Assembly: GCF_025397915.1 (NCBI RefSeq)
Contig: NZ_JALIDZ010000001.1
Location: forward strand, 248,001-312,000
Direction of reading: 5' to 3'
Origin: Microbaculum marinisediminis
GTDB lineage: Bacteria > Pseudomonadota > Alphaproteobacteria > Rhizobiales > Tepidamorphaceae
Length of the DNA stretch: 64,000 bases
The translations under genes were made by a program, and so were the position numbers. The notes beneath the pieces were generated by a model that saw only the letters and a program-made list of their open reading frames with translations, searched no databases and had not been told where the DNA came from. Positions 16,475 through 25,221 of this stretch are shown in pieces. Positions within the stretch are counted from its first letter, which is position 1, and every line of letters starts with the position of its first letter.

Positions 16475-17224
16475 ATGGCAGGCAGGCTCGAGGGCAAGGT
16501 GGCGGTGGTCACCGGCGGAGCGTCGGGGTTCGGCGAGGGCATCGCCAGACGCTTCGCCGAGGAAGGCGCGAGGGTGGTCGTCGCCGACCTGAACGGCGAC
16601 GGCGCCAAGGCAGTGGCCGACGACATCGGCGCTAAGGCCGTCGCGGTGAAGGCCGACGTCACCAGCGGCGCCGACGTCAAGGCGATGATCGCCGCGGCGA
16701 CCGACGGCTTCGGCGGCCTCGACATCCTGGTCAACAATGCCGGCTACACCCATCGCAACAAGCCGATGACCGAGGTCTCGGAGGCGGAGTTCGACCGCAT
16801 CCTCGCGGTCAACGCCAAGGCGATCTATCTGGCCGCGCAGGACGCCGTTCCAGCGATGGAAGCGAAGGGCGGCGTGATCATCACCACCGCCTCGACGGCC
16901 GGCCTGAGGCCGCGGCCGGGGCTGACCTGGTACAACGCCTCGAAGGGCTTCGCGATCACCGCGACGAAGTCGATGGCGGTCGAACTGGCGCCGAAGAAGA
17001 TCCGCGTCAACTGCCTGTGCCCCGTCGCCGGCGAGACCGGCATGCTGCATCTGTTCATGGGCGAGGACACGCCGCAGATGCGCGAGAAGTTCATCTCGAC
17101 GATCCCGCTCGGGCGGCTGTCGACGCCGCTGGACATCGCCAACGCGGCGCTGTGGCTCGCCTCCGACGAGGCCCAGTTCATCACCGGAGTCGCGCTGGAG
17201 GTGGACGGTGGCCGCTGCATCTGA
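16475..17224 (+). CDS. short-chain dehydrogenase/reductase (FabG-like SDR)
   Basis: A 249-residue classical SDR that oxidises or reduces a hydroxyl/keto group with NAD(P). The Rossmann motif TGGASGFGEG (13-22), the acidic strand end VVVADL (Asp near 38, favouring NAD), NNAG (87-90) and the catalytic Ser140, Tyr153 and Lys157 (YNASK) are present. The C-terminal TGVALEVDGGRCI is typical. The substrate is unknown. The next gene begins 14 bases after the stop and may be co-transcribed. Confidence 0.95.
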   Translation: MAGRLEGKVAVVTGGASGFGEGIARRFAEEGARVVVADLNGDGAKAVADDIGAKAVAVKADVTSGADVKAMIAAATDGFGGLDILVNNAGYTHRNKPMTEVSEAEFDRILAVNAKAIYLAAQDAVPAMEAKGGVIITTASTAGLRPRPGLTWYNASKGFAITATKSMAVELAPKKIRVNCLCPVAGETGMLHLFMGEDTPQMREKFISTIPLGRLSTPLDIANAALWLASDEAQFITGVALEVDGGRCI

Positions 17225-17237
17225 GTGTGAGGGTACG

Positions 17238-17585
17238 ATGTTCGACATGTTTCGGTTCCGCCGCCTCGTCCCGTTCGCCGGGCTCGTCATGATCCTGGCG
17301 GCGATCCTGATGGGGGCTGCCGGCGCGGGGGCCCAGGAGACGCCCGCGCCGCTGTCCGAAGCCGAGCTGTTCGGCGACGTCTTCGTGCATCCGCGCGACC
17401 GCTTCTACATGCCGGGCAAGGCGCCGAGCCGGGCGATCCTGGAATCCGAAACGGTGGTCCAGGACGTCCGCGGCCAGGTGAACCGGTACGAGTACAGCCG
17501 CGGCAACAGCTTCATCGCGCGGGAGACCTGGCAGGACGACCGCGGCGAGAGCCAGGGCCGCATCGGCATCGGCCGCAAGTTCTGA
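17238..17585 (+). CDS. small predicted secreted protein of unknown function
   Basis: A 115-residue protein with an N-terminal signal peptide (hydrophobic FAGLVMILAAILMGAAGAGA, likely cleaved before QETPAP near residue 34). The mature 80 residues are hydrophilic (LFGDVFVHPRDRFYMPGK, NRYEYSRGNSFIARETWQDD) with no cysteine and no recognised motif. ATG 17238 was chosen because it begins directly at the signal peptide. It follows the SDR gene by 13 bases and converges with the homocysteine methyltransferase-like gene. Confidence 0.65.
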   Translation: MFDMFRFRRLVPFAGLVMILAAILMGAAGAGAQETPAPLSEAELFGDVFVHPRDRFYMPGKAPSRAILESETVVQDVRGQVNRYEYSRGNSFIARETWQDDRGESQGRIGIGRKF

Positions 17586-17589
17586 GGGA

Positions 17590-18492
17590 TCAGCCGAAGG
17601 CCCGCCTGAGCGCGGCGACGTGCTCGGGCCCGATGCCGCAGCAGCCGCCGATGATGGTGGCGCCGCGCCGTACCCAGCCGCGGGCGAAGTCGAGATAGGC
17701 CGGCGGGTCCAGCTCCGGCCGCAGGATCGCGGTGTCGGTGTTCGATTCGGTGTCGTCCGTCATCGGCACATAGGCGTTGGCATAGACGCCGACGGGCAGG
17801 TCGCCGCCGAGATCGCGCAGCGTCTGGCAGGCGAGGCTCACGGCCGCGCCCATCACCTCGGGCTGGCTGCAGTTGAACAGGACCGCGCCGGCGCCGAGCC
17901 GCACGGCGGCGCGCACGGCGTCGTCCACCGTTTCGTGCGAGCGCAGGCGCGGATCGGCGAGATCGGGATGATCGTCCTTCAGGGTGAAGGCCAGCCACAG
18001 CGGGCGCCCATCGTCCTTCAGCGCCGTGCGCACGGCCTCGACTTCGGCGATCGACCCCATGGTCTCGGCGAGCCACAGATCGACATACGGCGCCTGCGCG
18101 CCGATCAGAACGGCGAGCAGTTCGGGCGCGCGCGCGGGATCGAACAAGTCGGGGCGATAGGAGCCGAACAACGGCGGCAGGCAGCCGGCCACGCGCACCC
18201 TGCCCTCGCCTGCCGCGTCGGCGGCCTCGCGCGCCAGACGGCCGGCGAGCGCGGCGAGCCGCGCGGCATCCGCGGCGAAGCGCGCCTCTCCGATATGATA
18301 GGGCACCAGGGCATAGGCGTTGGTGGTGAGTATCTCGGCGCCGGCGGCGACATAGGCGTCATGGGCGCGGCGCACGTGGTCGGGGCCCTCCATCAGCGCC
18401 AGCGCCGACCATTCGGGCCTGCGGAAGGGCGCGCCCGCCGTCTCGAGCTCCTGGCCCATACTGCCGTCGAGGATGACGATCGATCCGCTCAT
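17590..18492 (-). CDS. homocysteine S-methyltransferase family protein
   Basis: A 300-residue zinc methyltransferase domain. The three zinc cysteines are visible: Cys208 (FNCSQPEVM) and Cys284-Cys285 (GGCCGIGPEH), together with the opening LDGSMGQELE and the TTNAY strand near residue 57. The family transfers methyl groups (from S-methylmethionine, betaine or similar) to homocysteine. It is the last gene of a run with a PuuA-like synthetase, an aminotransferase and an amine oxidase; such placement next to amine-degradation genes suggests a methylated amine or related donor, which is inference. Confidence 0.9.
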   Translation of the reverse strand: MSGSIVILDGSMGQELETAGAPFRRPEWSALALMEGPDHVRRAHDAYVAAGAEILTTNAYALVPYHIGEARFAADAARLAALAGRLAREAADAAGEGRVRVAGCLPPLFGSYRPDLFDPARAPELLAVLIGAQAPYVDLWLAETMGSIAEVEAVRTALKDDGRPLWLAFTLKDDHPDLADPRLRSHETVDDAVRAAVRLGAGAVLFNCSQPEVMGAAVSLACQTLRDLGGDLPVGVYANAYVPMTDDTESNTDTAILRPELDPPAYLDFARGWVRRGATIIGGCCGIGPEHVAALRRAFG

Positions 18493-18522
18493 GGCCACCA
18501 GCCTGACCGATCGGCGGGCGAA

Positions 18523-19812
18523 CTACAATCGGTCGCGAAGCGCGAACCAGGTCATGGCGGCGACCAGCGTCGGCGTGCGCAGCCACTTGCCGCCCGGAAA
18601 CGGCGGGCAGGACATCGACGCGAAGTCGTCGAGCCGGTCCGGCGCATCGGTCAGCGCGTCGGCCAGCAGCTTGCCGCCGAGCGGGGCGATGGTGACGCCC
18701 TGGCCGGAATAACCGGCGCCGACATAGACGCCGGTCCTGATCTTGCGGATATAGGGCAGACGGTTGACGGTGACCGCCAGCGTGCCGCCCCAGGCATGGT
18801 CGATCCGCGCGTCCCTGAACTGCGGATAGATGTTCAGCATGTGCTTGCGCACGAAGGCGCGGACGTCGGCGGGGAAGGTCCGCGTGTAGGTCTCGCCGCC
18901 GCCGAACAGCAGGCGGCCGTCCGGCGTCGGGCGCCAGTAGTAGATGACGAAGCGGGAATCGGAGGCCGCCTCGCCGCCCTTCAGGATCCCGCCCGGCGCG
19001 CCGGCACCGATGGGCTCGGTGGTCAGGACGTAGTTGTTGATCGGCATGACGCGCGACTCGACGTCGGGTTCGACGCCGTCGAGATAGCCGTTGCCGGCAA
19101 GGATCACGGTATCGGCCGATACGCGGCCGCGCGGCGTCACCAGCACCGGCGTGGCGCCGCCCTCTAGTCCGGTGACGACGGTTGCCTCGTGGATGCGCGC
19201 GCCGGCCGCGGCGGCGGCGCGGGCGAGCCCGAGTGCGAAGTTCAGCGGGTGCAGATGGCCCGCGCCGGCATCGCGCATGCCGCCGAAATAGACGTCGGTG
19301 CCGAGCGCTTCGGCGAGGTCGTCGCGCCCGACCCATTCGATCTGGTCGTAGCCGTACTCGCCGCGCAGCTTGTCGACGTAGCGCCGTTCGCCGGCGACGT
19401 AGCGCTGCTTGTGGGCGGTGCCGAAAAGGCCGTCGCGCAGGTCGCAATCGATACCGTGACGATCGATCAGGCCGCGCACAAGCGCCTTCGCCTCCTCGGC
19501 CAGCGCCCACAGCCGCTTCGAACGCTCGACGCCGAACTGCGCCTCGGTCCATTCGACGTCGCGGCGCTGGCCGGAGTGGATCTGGCCGCCATTGCGGCCC
19601 GACGCGCCCCAGCCGACGCGGTTCGCCTCGAGCAGGACGACGTCGACGCCGCGCTCGGCCAGATGCAGCGCCGCCGACAGGCCGGTGAAGCCGCCGCCGA
19701 CGATGGCGACGTCGGCCCGGATGTCGCCGTCGATCGCCGGGAACGGGTCGAGCGCGTGCGCCGTCTCCGTGTACCAGGAATCGACGGGATACGGTTCCCC
19801 CGGCCTTTCCAT
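18523..19812 (-). CDS. puuB: FAD-dependent oxidoreductase, PuuB/OrdL-like (gamma-glutamylputrescine oxidase type)
   Basis: A 429-residue DAO-family flavoenzyme. The FAD-binding motif VAIVGGGFTGLSAALHLAE (36-54) is preceded by the SWYTETA segment (12-18) typical of PuuB/OrdL proteins, and GASGRNGGQIHSG (69-81) is the second flavin contact. The family oxidises gamma-glutamylated amines to aldehydes with release of ammonia and hydrogen peroxide. It begins 14 bases after the aminotransferase in the same direction. The precise amine is not fixed by sequence. Confidence 0.9.
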   Translation of the reverse strand: MERPGEPYPVDSWYTETAHALDPFPAIDGDIRADVAIVGGGFTGLSAALHLAERGVDVVLLEANRVGWGASGRNGGQIHSGQRRDVEWTEAQFGVERSKRLWALAEEAKALVRGLIDRHGIDCDLRDGLFGTAHKQRYVAGERRYVDKLRGEYGYDQIEWVGRDDLAEALGTDVYFGGMRDAGAGHLHPLNFALGLARAAAAAGARIHEATVVTGLEGGATPVLVTPRGRVSADTVILAGNGYLDGVEPDVESRVMPINNYVLTTEPIGAGAPGGILKGGEAASDSRFVIYYWRPTPDGRLLFGGGETYTRTFPADVRAFVRKHMLNIYPQFRDARIDHAWGGTLAVTVNRLPYIRKIRTGVYVGAGYSGQGVTIAPLGGKLLADALTDAPDRLDDFASMSCPPFPGGKWLRTPTLVAAMTWFALRDRL

Positions 19813-19826
19813 CGCGGTCTCCGCGC

Positions 19827-21215
19827 CTAGCCGATACGACCCTGCTTCTTCAGCTCGGCATAAGTGTCGTCGAGAGTCTTCCCGATGAGCTTGGCCATCT
19901 GGTCGATCTCCTCGCGGGTCATCACCAGCGGCGGCGAGATGATCAGGGCATCGCGGACGCCGCGCATGATCAGGCCGTTGCCGAAGGAAAAATCGCGGGC
20001 CATGGTGCCGACCTGGCCGACATTGTCGAACCGCTCGGCGCGGTTCGGCTTGTTGGGCACCAGCTCCAGCGCGCCGACCAGGCCCTTCATGCGCGCCTCG
20101 CCGACCAGCGGGTGCTCGCCGAACTCCGCCCACTTCTGCTGCAGATAGGGCGCGGCCTCGTTGGCGCAGTGCTCGACCACCTTCTCGTCGCGCATGATGC
20201 GCAGGTTCTCCAGCGCCGCGGCGCAGGCGGCCGGATGCCCCGAGTAGGTGTAGCCGTGGTAGAACTCGCCGCCCTTTTCGATGACCACCTCGGCGACGCG
20301 GTCGCTGACCATGACGCCGCCGATCGGCAGGTAGCCGGACGACAGGCCCTTGGCGATCGGCATCAGGTCGGGCTTCAGGTCGTAGGTGTCGGAGCCGAAC
20401 CAGTTTCCGGTGCGTCCGAAGCCGCAGATGACCTCGTCGACGACGAGCAGGATGTCGCGCTCGGAGCAGATGCGCCGGATTTCCGGCCAGTAGGTCTCCG
20501 GCGGGATCAGCACGCCGCCGGCGCCCTGGATCGGCTCGGCGATGAAGGCGGCGACATTGTCCTCGCCGAGTTCGTCGATCGCGCGCTCGAGCTCCCGCGC
20601 CGCCCAGACGCCGAATTCCTCGGGCGACATGTCGCCACCGTAGTCGAACCAATAGGGCGGCGTGATGTGATGCACGCCGGGAACCATGCCGGCCTGGGCA
20701 TGCATGCCGGCCATGCCGCCGAGCGCCGAGGCGGCCACGGTCGAGCCGTGGTAGCCGTAGTTGCGGCCGATGATCACCTGCTTCGACGGCTTGCCGAGAA
20801 GCTGCCAGTAGTAGCGCACCATGCGGAACACGGTGTCGTTGGCCTCGGACCCGGAATTGGTGAAGAAGACGTGGTTGAGGCCCTCGGGCGTCAGCTCGGC
20901 CAGCACCTCCGACAGCTTCGCCGCGGCGGGATGCGTCGTCTTGAAGAAGGTGTTGTAGTACTCGAGCTCGGTCATCTGCCGGTGCACGGCGTCGGCGATC
21001 TCGCGGCGGCCGTGGCCGATCTGGGTGCACCACAGGCCGGCCATGCCGTCGAGAAAGCGGTTGCCATCCGTATCCCACAGCCAGATGCCGTCGCCGCGGG
21101 CGATGACGCGGCTCTTCTCCGCGTTCAGCGCCTTGTAGTCGGTGAACGGGTGGAGGTGATGGGCGGCGTCGACGCGCTGAATGTCGGCGGTCGAGAGATT
21201 GGGGGCATGGTTCAT
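19827..21215 (-). CDS. class III PLP aminotransferase (putrescine/amine:pyruvate type)
   Basis: A 462-residue aminotransferase. The PLP lysine is Lys289 (PIAKGLSSGYLP), the ring-nitrogen aspartate Asp260 (LLVVDEVICGFGRTG), and the phosphate-contacting SGSEAND segment is at 121-127. The HLHPFTDY opening and LWCTQIGHGR match the SpuC/omega-amine:pyruvate aminotransferase group. Such enzymes take amino groups from putrescine or other diamines to pyruvate. It lies between puuA-like and puuB-like genes, which gives the organism both a direct and a glutamylated route for amine breakdown. Confidence 0.93.
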   Translation of the reverse strand: MNHAPNLSTADIQRVDAAHHLHPFTDYKALNAEKSRVIARGDGIWLWDTDGNRFLDGMAGLWCTQIGHGRREIADAVHRQMTELEYYNTFFKTTHPAAAKLSEVLAELTPEGLNHVFFTNSGSEANDTVFRMVRYYWQLLGKPSKQVIIGRNYGYHGSTVAASALGGMAGMHAQAGMVPGVHHITPPYWFDYGGDMSPEEFGVWAARELERAIDELGEDNVAAFIAEPIQGAGGVLIPPETYWPEIRRICSERDILLVVDEVICGFGRTGNWFGSDTYDLKPDLMPIAKGLSSGYLPIGGVMVSDRVAEVVIEKGGEFYHGYTYSGHPAACAAALENLRIMRDEKVVEHCANEAAPYLQQKWAEFGEHPLVGEARMKGLVGALELVPNKPNRAERFDNVGQVGTMARDFSFGNGLIMRGVRDALIISPPLVMTREEIDQMAKLIGKTLDDTYAELKKQGRIG

Positions 21216-21277
21216 GATGGCTCCTGTCGGAAGTGTCGCCTTGCCCCCGACGATCGGCCGGGGCGGCGACGGGCTCG

Positions 21278-22675
21278 TCATACGTTCAACAGCAGATACT
21301 CGCGTTCCCACGGGCTGATCACCCGCATGAAGGTCTCGAACTCCTCCTGCTTGAGGGCGGAGTAGACCGACACGAAGGTCTCGCCGAACACCTCCCGCAT
21401 CGGCTCGCATTCCTGGAACGCGGCGACCGCCTCGAGCAGGCCGCGCGGCAGGTCGTAGGGCAGATCGCGGGCCGACCCCTTGATCGGATCGGAGGGTGTC
21501 AGCCCCTTCTGGATACCGAGCCAGCCGCAGGCGAGCGAGGCGGCGATCGCCAGATAGGGATTGGCGTCGGAGGACGGCACCCGGTTCTCGACGCGGCGGG
21601 CGTCCGGCTTGGAGCGCGGAATGCGCAGGCCGACGGTGCGGTTGTCGTGGCCCCACTGGATATTGATCGGGGCGGCGGTATAGCGCGCCAGCCGCCGGTA
21701 GGAATTCACATACGGGGCGAGCATGCACATCGCTGCCGGCAGGTATTCCTGCAGACCGGCGATGAACGAGAAGAACTCGGTGGTCGGCTCGCCGTCCGCG
21801 TCGGAGAAGATGTTCCGGCCCGTCTTCGCATCGACGATCGACTGGTGGATGTGCATGGCGCTGCCGGGCTCCTGGGCGATCGGCTTGGCCATGAAGGTGG
21901 CGTAGGTGTTGTGCTTGAGCGCCGCCTCGCGGATCGTCCGCTTGAACAGGAACACCTGGTCGGCGAGCTCCAGCGGGTCGCCATGGCGCAGGTTGATCTC
22001 CATCTGCGCGGCGCCTTCCTCGTGGATCAGCGTGTCGATCTCGAGGCCCTGGGCTTCCGAATAGTCGTAGATGTCGTCGAACAGCGGGTCGAATTCGTTG
22101 ACCGCCGAGATCGAGAACGACTTGCGCCCCGTCTCGGGGCGGCCCGAACGGCCGATCGGCGGCTCCAGCGGATAGTCCGGATCGGTGTTGGGGCGGACCA
22201 GGTAGAACTCCACCTCGGGCGCCACCACCGGCTTCCAGCCGCGGTTCTCGAACAGCTTGATCACCCGCCGCAGCACCTGCCGCGGGGCGAGCTCGACCAC
22301 GCGCCCGTCGGAGTGATAGGCGTCGTGGATGACCTGCGCGGTCGGCTCCTCCTCCCAGGGCACGATGCACAGCGTGGCGAAATCCGGCCTGAACAGGAGG
22401 TCGCCGTCGGCCGGGTCGAGGCCGGCGAGGCCGTCCAGTTTGGGATAGTCGCCGCTTATCGTCTGGTAGAAGATCGACTCCGGCATGTTCATGACGCGGC
22501 CCTCGAAGAACTTCGAGGCGGGCATCAGCTTGCCGCGTGCGACCCCGGACTGATCCGGCACGATGCACTCGACGTCATCGATGTTCCGGGTGGCCACCCA
22601 CGCTTTCGCTTCGTCGAAAGAAGCAACCCCGCGCGGGGACTCCAGGGTCTCTTGTGACACTTTTTTGCGTGGCAT
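21278..22675 (-). CDS. puuA: PuuA-like glutamine synthetase family enzyme (gamma-glutamylpolyamine synthetase)
   Basis: A 465-residue GS-fold ligase. Typical active-site parts are present: the metal-binding PEVEFYLVRP (near 155), EEGAAQMEINL, the MHIHQSI segment with GS-type histidine, NRTVGLRIP and ENRVPSSDANPYLAIAA. Relatives ligate glutamate to putrescine or other amines with ATP as the first step of the Puu route. It is the first gene of the operon with the aminotransferase, PuuB-like oxidase and methyltransferase. ATG 22675 is used; the frame extends 21 bases further upstream. A perfect GTGATCAC palindrome lies 75 bases in front. Confidence 0.92.
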   Translation of the reverse strand: MPRKKVSQETLESPRGVASFDEAKAWVATRNIDDVECIVPDQSGVARGKLMPASKFFEGRVMNMPESIFYQTISGDYPKLDGLAGLDPADGDLLFRPDFATLCIVPWEEEPTAQVIHDAYHSDGRVVELAPRQVLRRVIKLFENRGWKPVVAPEVEFYLVRPNTDPDYPLEPPIGRSGRPETGRKSFSISAVNEFDPLFDDIYDYSEAQGLEIDTLIHEEGAAQMEINLRHGDPLELADQVFLFKRTIREAALKHNTYATFMAKPIAQEPGSAMHIHQSIVDAKTGRNIFSDADGEPTTEFFSFIAGLQEYLPAAMCMLAPYVNSYRRLARYTAAPINIQWGHDNRTVGLRIPRSKPDARRVENRVPSSDANPYLAIAASLACGWLGIQKGLTPSDPIKGSARDLPYDLPRGLLEAVAAFQECEPMREVFGETFVSVYSALKQEEFETFMRVISPWEREYLLLNV

Positions 22676-22749
22676 CCTTGCGCAGCCCGCGACCATTGCG
22701 CGAACGTCTAATAGCCGCGCCGGCCGCCTGATGTTTCGGATGCCCCAAT

Positions 22750-22763
22750 TTTGTGATCACAAA
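22750..22763. promoter_or_regulatory. TTTGTGATCACAAA palindrome, candidate GntR operator in front of puuA
   Basis: A perfect 14-base palindrome lies 75 bases upstream of the puuA-like start, in a 141-base gap behind the GntR gene. The same GTGATCAC core recurs at 23536-23543 before the second glutamine synthetase. FadR-type (FCD) GntR proteins bind short palindromes of this kind; binding is inferred. Confidence 0.7.
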
Positions 22764-22816
22764 TCCCGAAAGTCAATCCACCGACCGACTTCAGGCACAA
22801 AGGGCGGGCGCGACGA

Positions 22817-23476
22817 TCAGCTCGCCCCGGCGTGGCGCGGCGACGGCTCGTCGCTTTCGAAGACGCTGTTGCCGATGTGCTGCATGCCGTCGCGGATGTC
22901 GGACCGGATGGCGTCGGCCAGCGCTTCGGCGTCGCGGGCCAGGATCGCGGCGAGCGCCTGCTCGTGATAGTCGACGAGCCAGCTGGTGCCGACCCGGCCG
23001 TAGACGAGGCGCATGAACGGCCCGAACTGCATCCACAGGCTCTCGATCAGCGGAACCAGCACCTCGGAGGGCGCGGCGCTGTAGATGTGGAAATGGAAGG
23101 CGTGGTTGGCGGCGACATAGCCCTCGACGTTTCCGGTCTTGAGCTGCTCTTCCAACCCGTCATCGATCTTGCGCAGCGCGGCGACGTCGCGGCGCTGGAG
23201 GTACGGCAGGGCGCGGCTGGCGGCGGCCGGCTCGAGCCGTTCGCGGGCCGTCACCAGCTCTTCGAAGCGCTGCCGCGTCATCTCGGGAACCGCGATGCGC
23301 CGGCTCGGCGTCATCGCCAGGGCGCGCTCGGCGACCAGCCGGCTGACGGCCTCGCGGACCGGCATCGGGCTCACCCCGAGTTCCGAGGCCAGACCCCGCA
23401 AGGTCACCGGCCGGCCGGGAACGACGCGGCCGCAAATCAGGCGAGCGCGCAGCTCCCGATAGACGCGCTCGTGCAT
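22817..23476 (-). CDS. GntR family regulator, FCD (FadR-type) subgroup
   Basis: A 219-residue regulator. The winged helix occupies residues 1-70 (MHERVYRELRARLICGRVVP, then LRGLASELGVSPMPVREAVS). The all-helical FCD domain follows, with the metal-ligand pattern seen in FadR relatives (Asp in RKIDDGLEEQL, His in NHAFHFHIYSA, His in YHEQALAAI). It sits between the two polyamine operons and probably represses both until an amine or its product binds. ATG 23476 is preferred; the frame could start at a TTG 39 bases upstream. Confidence 0.92.
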   Translation of the reverse strand: MHERVYRELRARLICGRVVPGRPVTLRGLASELGVSPMPVREAVSRLVAERALAMTPSRRIAVPEMTRQRFEELVTARERLEPAAASRALPYLQRRDVAALRKIDDGLEEQLKTGNVEGYVAANHAFHFHIYSAAPSEVLVPLIESLWMQFGPFMRLVYGRVGTSWLVDYHEQALAAILARDAEALADAIRSDIRDGMQHIGNSVFESDEPSPRHAGAS

Positions 23477-23535
23477 GGTCTCCCGCACACCTTCCGACTC
23501 TCGTCCGGCACCCAAGTTGACAGCCCTCTCGAAGC

Positions 23536-23543
23536 GTGATCAC
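23536..23543. promoter_or_regulatory. GTGATCAC site between gntR and the second glutamine synthetase
   Basis: AAGC-GTGATCAC-ATTTG shares its 8-base core with the 14-base palindrome at 22750-22763. It lies 55 bases before the glutamine synthetase start and 60 bases before the gntR start, where it could repress both divergent promoters. Confidence 0.6.
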
Positions 23544-23597
23544 ATTTGCCGATAATAATTCCAGAAAGCCCTTCTAGACGCAACCGACGGCATATCC

Positions 23598-24962
23598 ATG
23601 GCCCACCCGGTGGTGGAACAACCCATACCCAGGATCGCGGACGAAGCCGCACGCTTCACCTCGGCCAATCCCGACATCGAAATCGTCGAACTGCTGCTGC
23701 CGGACTCCAACGGGGTGTTCCGCGGCAAGTGGATGCCGGCCAATCACATCGACGGGCTGTTCCGCGATGGGCTGGCGCTGGCGAAATCGGTGTTCGCGCT
23801 GGATGCCTGGGGATCCGACGTGCTGGCGACCGGCCTGTATCACGAGACCGGCGACCGCGACGGGATGTGCCGGCCGGTGCCGGGCAGCCTGCGGCGCGTG
23901 CCCTGGGCGGAGCGGCCGACGGCCCAGGTGATGCTCAGGATGGACGACGAGGACGGCGGGCCGTTCTTCGCCGACCCGCGAACGCTGCTGGAGAAAGCCG
24001 TCGCACGGCTGGCCGCGCGGGGCCTGCGCCCGGTCACCGCGTTCGAGCTGGAATTCTACCTGTTCGCGGACGCCGACGCCGGCACGGTGCCATCGGCCGT
24101 CAACGAGGGCATCGGCCCGGACCGCACCAACATCTATTCGGTATCGGACCTGCGGGCCTACAGCGACCTGTTCGCCGAGATCGAGGCGGCCGCCGAGGCG
24201 CTGGACGTGGCCACCGACACCATCATCTCGGAAGCCGCTCCGGGGCAGTTCGAGATCAACCTCCTGCATGTCGGCGATCCGTTCGCCGCAGCCGACCAGG
24301 CGCTGATGCTGCGGCGGATCATCCGGCAGGTCGCGCGCAAGCACGGGCTGAAGGCCTCGTTCATGGCCAAGCCGTTCGCCGAGCGCTCGGGCAACGGCAT
24401 GCACGCCCATGTCAGCCTCGTCGACCAGGACGGGCGCAACGTGTTCGGCACCGGCCCCGACGGCGAGGCGCTGCTGCGGCGCTGCGTCGCCGGCCTGCTC
24501 GACACCATGCACGAGGCGACGCTGCTGTTCGTGTCGACCTATAACGGCTTCCGCCGGCTTTCCGGCGCCTATTCGCCGTCGAAGGCGCTGTGGGCGGAGA
24601 ACAACCGCTACGTCGCCGTGCGGCTGCCGCGCGCCAGCGGGCCGGCGCGGCGGTTCGAACACCGGGTCGCCGGCGCCGACGCCAATCCGCATCTCGTGCT
24701 GGCCGCCATCCTGGCCGGCGCGGAGCGGGGGCTGGCCGAGGACCTGCCGTTGCCGCTGCCCGTCGAGGGCGACGTCAGCGCGGTCGCCACCGACCGGCTG
24801 CCGCCGACCATGCGCCATGCGCTGGACCGCTTCGAGACGTCCGACTGGATCGCCGATACGTTCGGCGCCGAATGGCGGGACTTCTACGGCAAGATCAAGC
24901 GCCAGGAACTCGAGGGTTTCGAGGCTTACGTGTCACCGCTCGAATACGAGACGTATCTGTGA
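23598..24962 (+). CDS. second glutamine synthetase family enzyme (gamma-glutamylamine synthetase)
   Basis: A 454-residue GS-fold protein, paralogous to the PuuA-like enzyme in the opposite operon. Seen are the DSNGVFRGKWMPANH N-terminal strand, the ELEFYLFADAD metal segment near 155, EAAPGQFEINL near 215, GNGMHAHVSL and FEHRVAGADANPHLVLAA. The family couples glutamate to an amine using ATP. Two paralogues with one shared predicted operator suggest different amine preferences. It is first in a rightward group with potFGHI; the gap to potF is 259 bases. Confidence 0.92.
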   Translation: MAHPVVEQPIPRIADEAARFTSANPDIEIVELLLPDSNGVFRGKWMPANHIDGLFRDGLALAKSVFALDAWGSDVLATGLYHETGDRDGMCRPVPGSLRRVPWAERPTAQVMLRMDDEDGGPFFADPRTLLEKAVARLAARGLRPVTAFELEFYLFADADAGTVPSAVNEGIGPDRTNIYSVSDLRAYSDLFAEIEAAAEALDVATDTIISEAAPGQFEINLLHVGDPFAAADQALMLRRIIRQVARKHGLKASFMAKPFAERSGNGMHAHVSLVDQDGRNVFGTGPDGEALLRRCVAGLLDTMHEATLLFVSTYNGFRRLSGAYSPSKALWAENNRYVAVRLPRASGPARRFEHRVAGADANPHLVLAAILAGAERGLAEDLPLPLPVEGDVSAVATDRLPPTMRHALDRFETSDWIADTFGAEWRDFYGKIKRQELEGFEAYVSPLEYETYL

Positions 24963-24982
24963 CGCGGCAGCGCGTCAGACGC

Positions 24983-25145
24983 GTGTTGCGCGCCGGTGGA
25001 ATCGGCGCTATGGCGAGTTTTCGCGGCAGGGTGAAGCGCCCGGAACCCAAGGGTTTCGCGGCTTAGAATTTGCCGCTCGGATTCGTAACCTAAATATGTG
25101 CCGCGGGAACGCGAGGGACGGTGTTGCACGCCAGTGAAATCGGCG
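24983..25145. repeat. pair of direct 25-base repeats upstream of potF
   Basis: The sequence at 24983-25007 (GTGTTGCGCGCCGGTGGAAT plus CGGCG) recurs at 25121-25145 with 22 of 25 bases identical, all three differences being G-to-A. Weaker similarity continues to the left of both copies. The 24963-25221 gap holds no supported gene. The pair may be duplicated regulatory sites or a small non-coding element; no known family was recognised. Confidence 0.7.
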
Positions 25146-25221
25146 TTTTGATGCGACGCAGAGAGACGGGACCGCGCAAGACGGTCCGAAGTCAAAAGCC
25201 AACGGAGAACAGGAGAACAGA

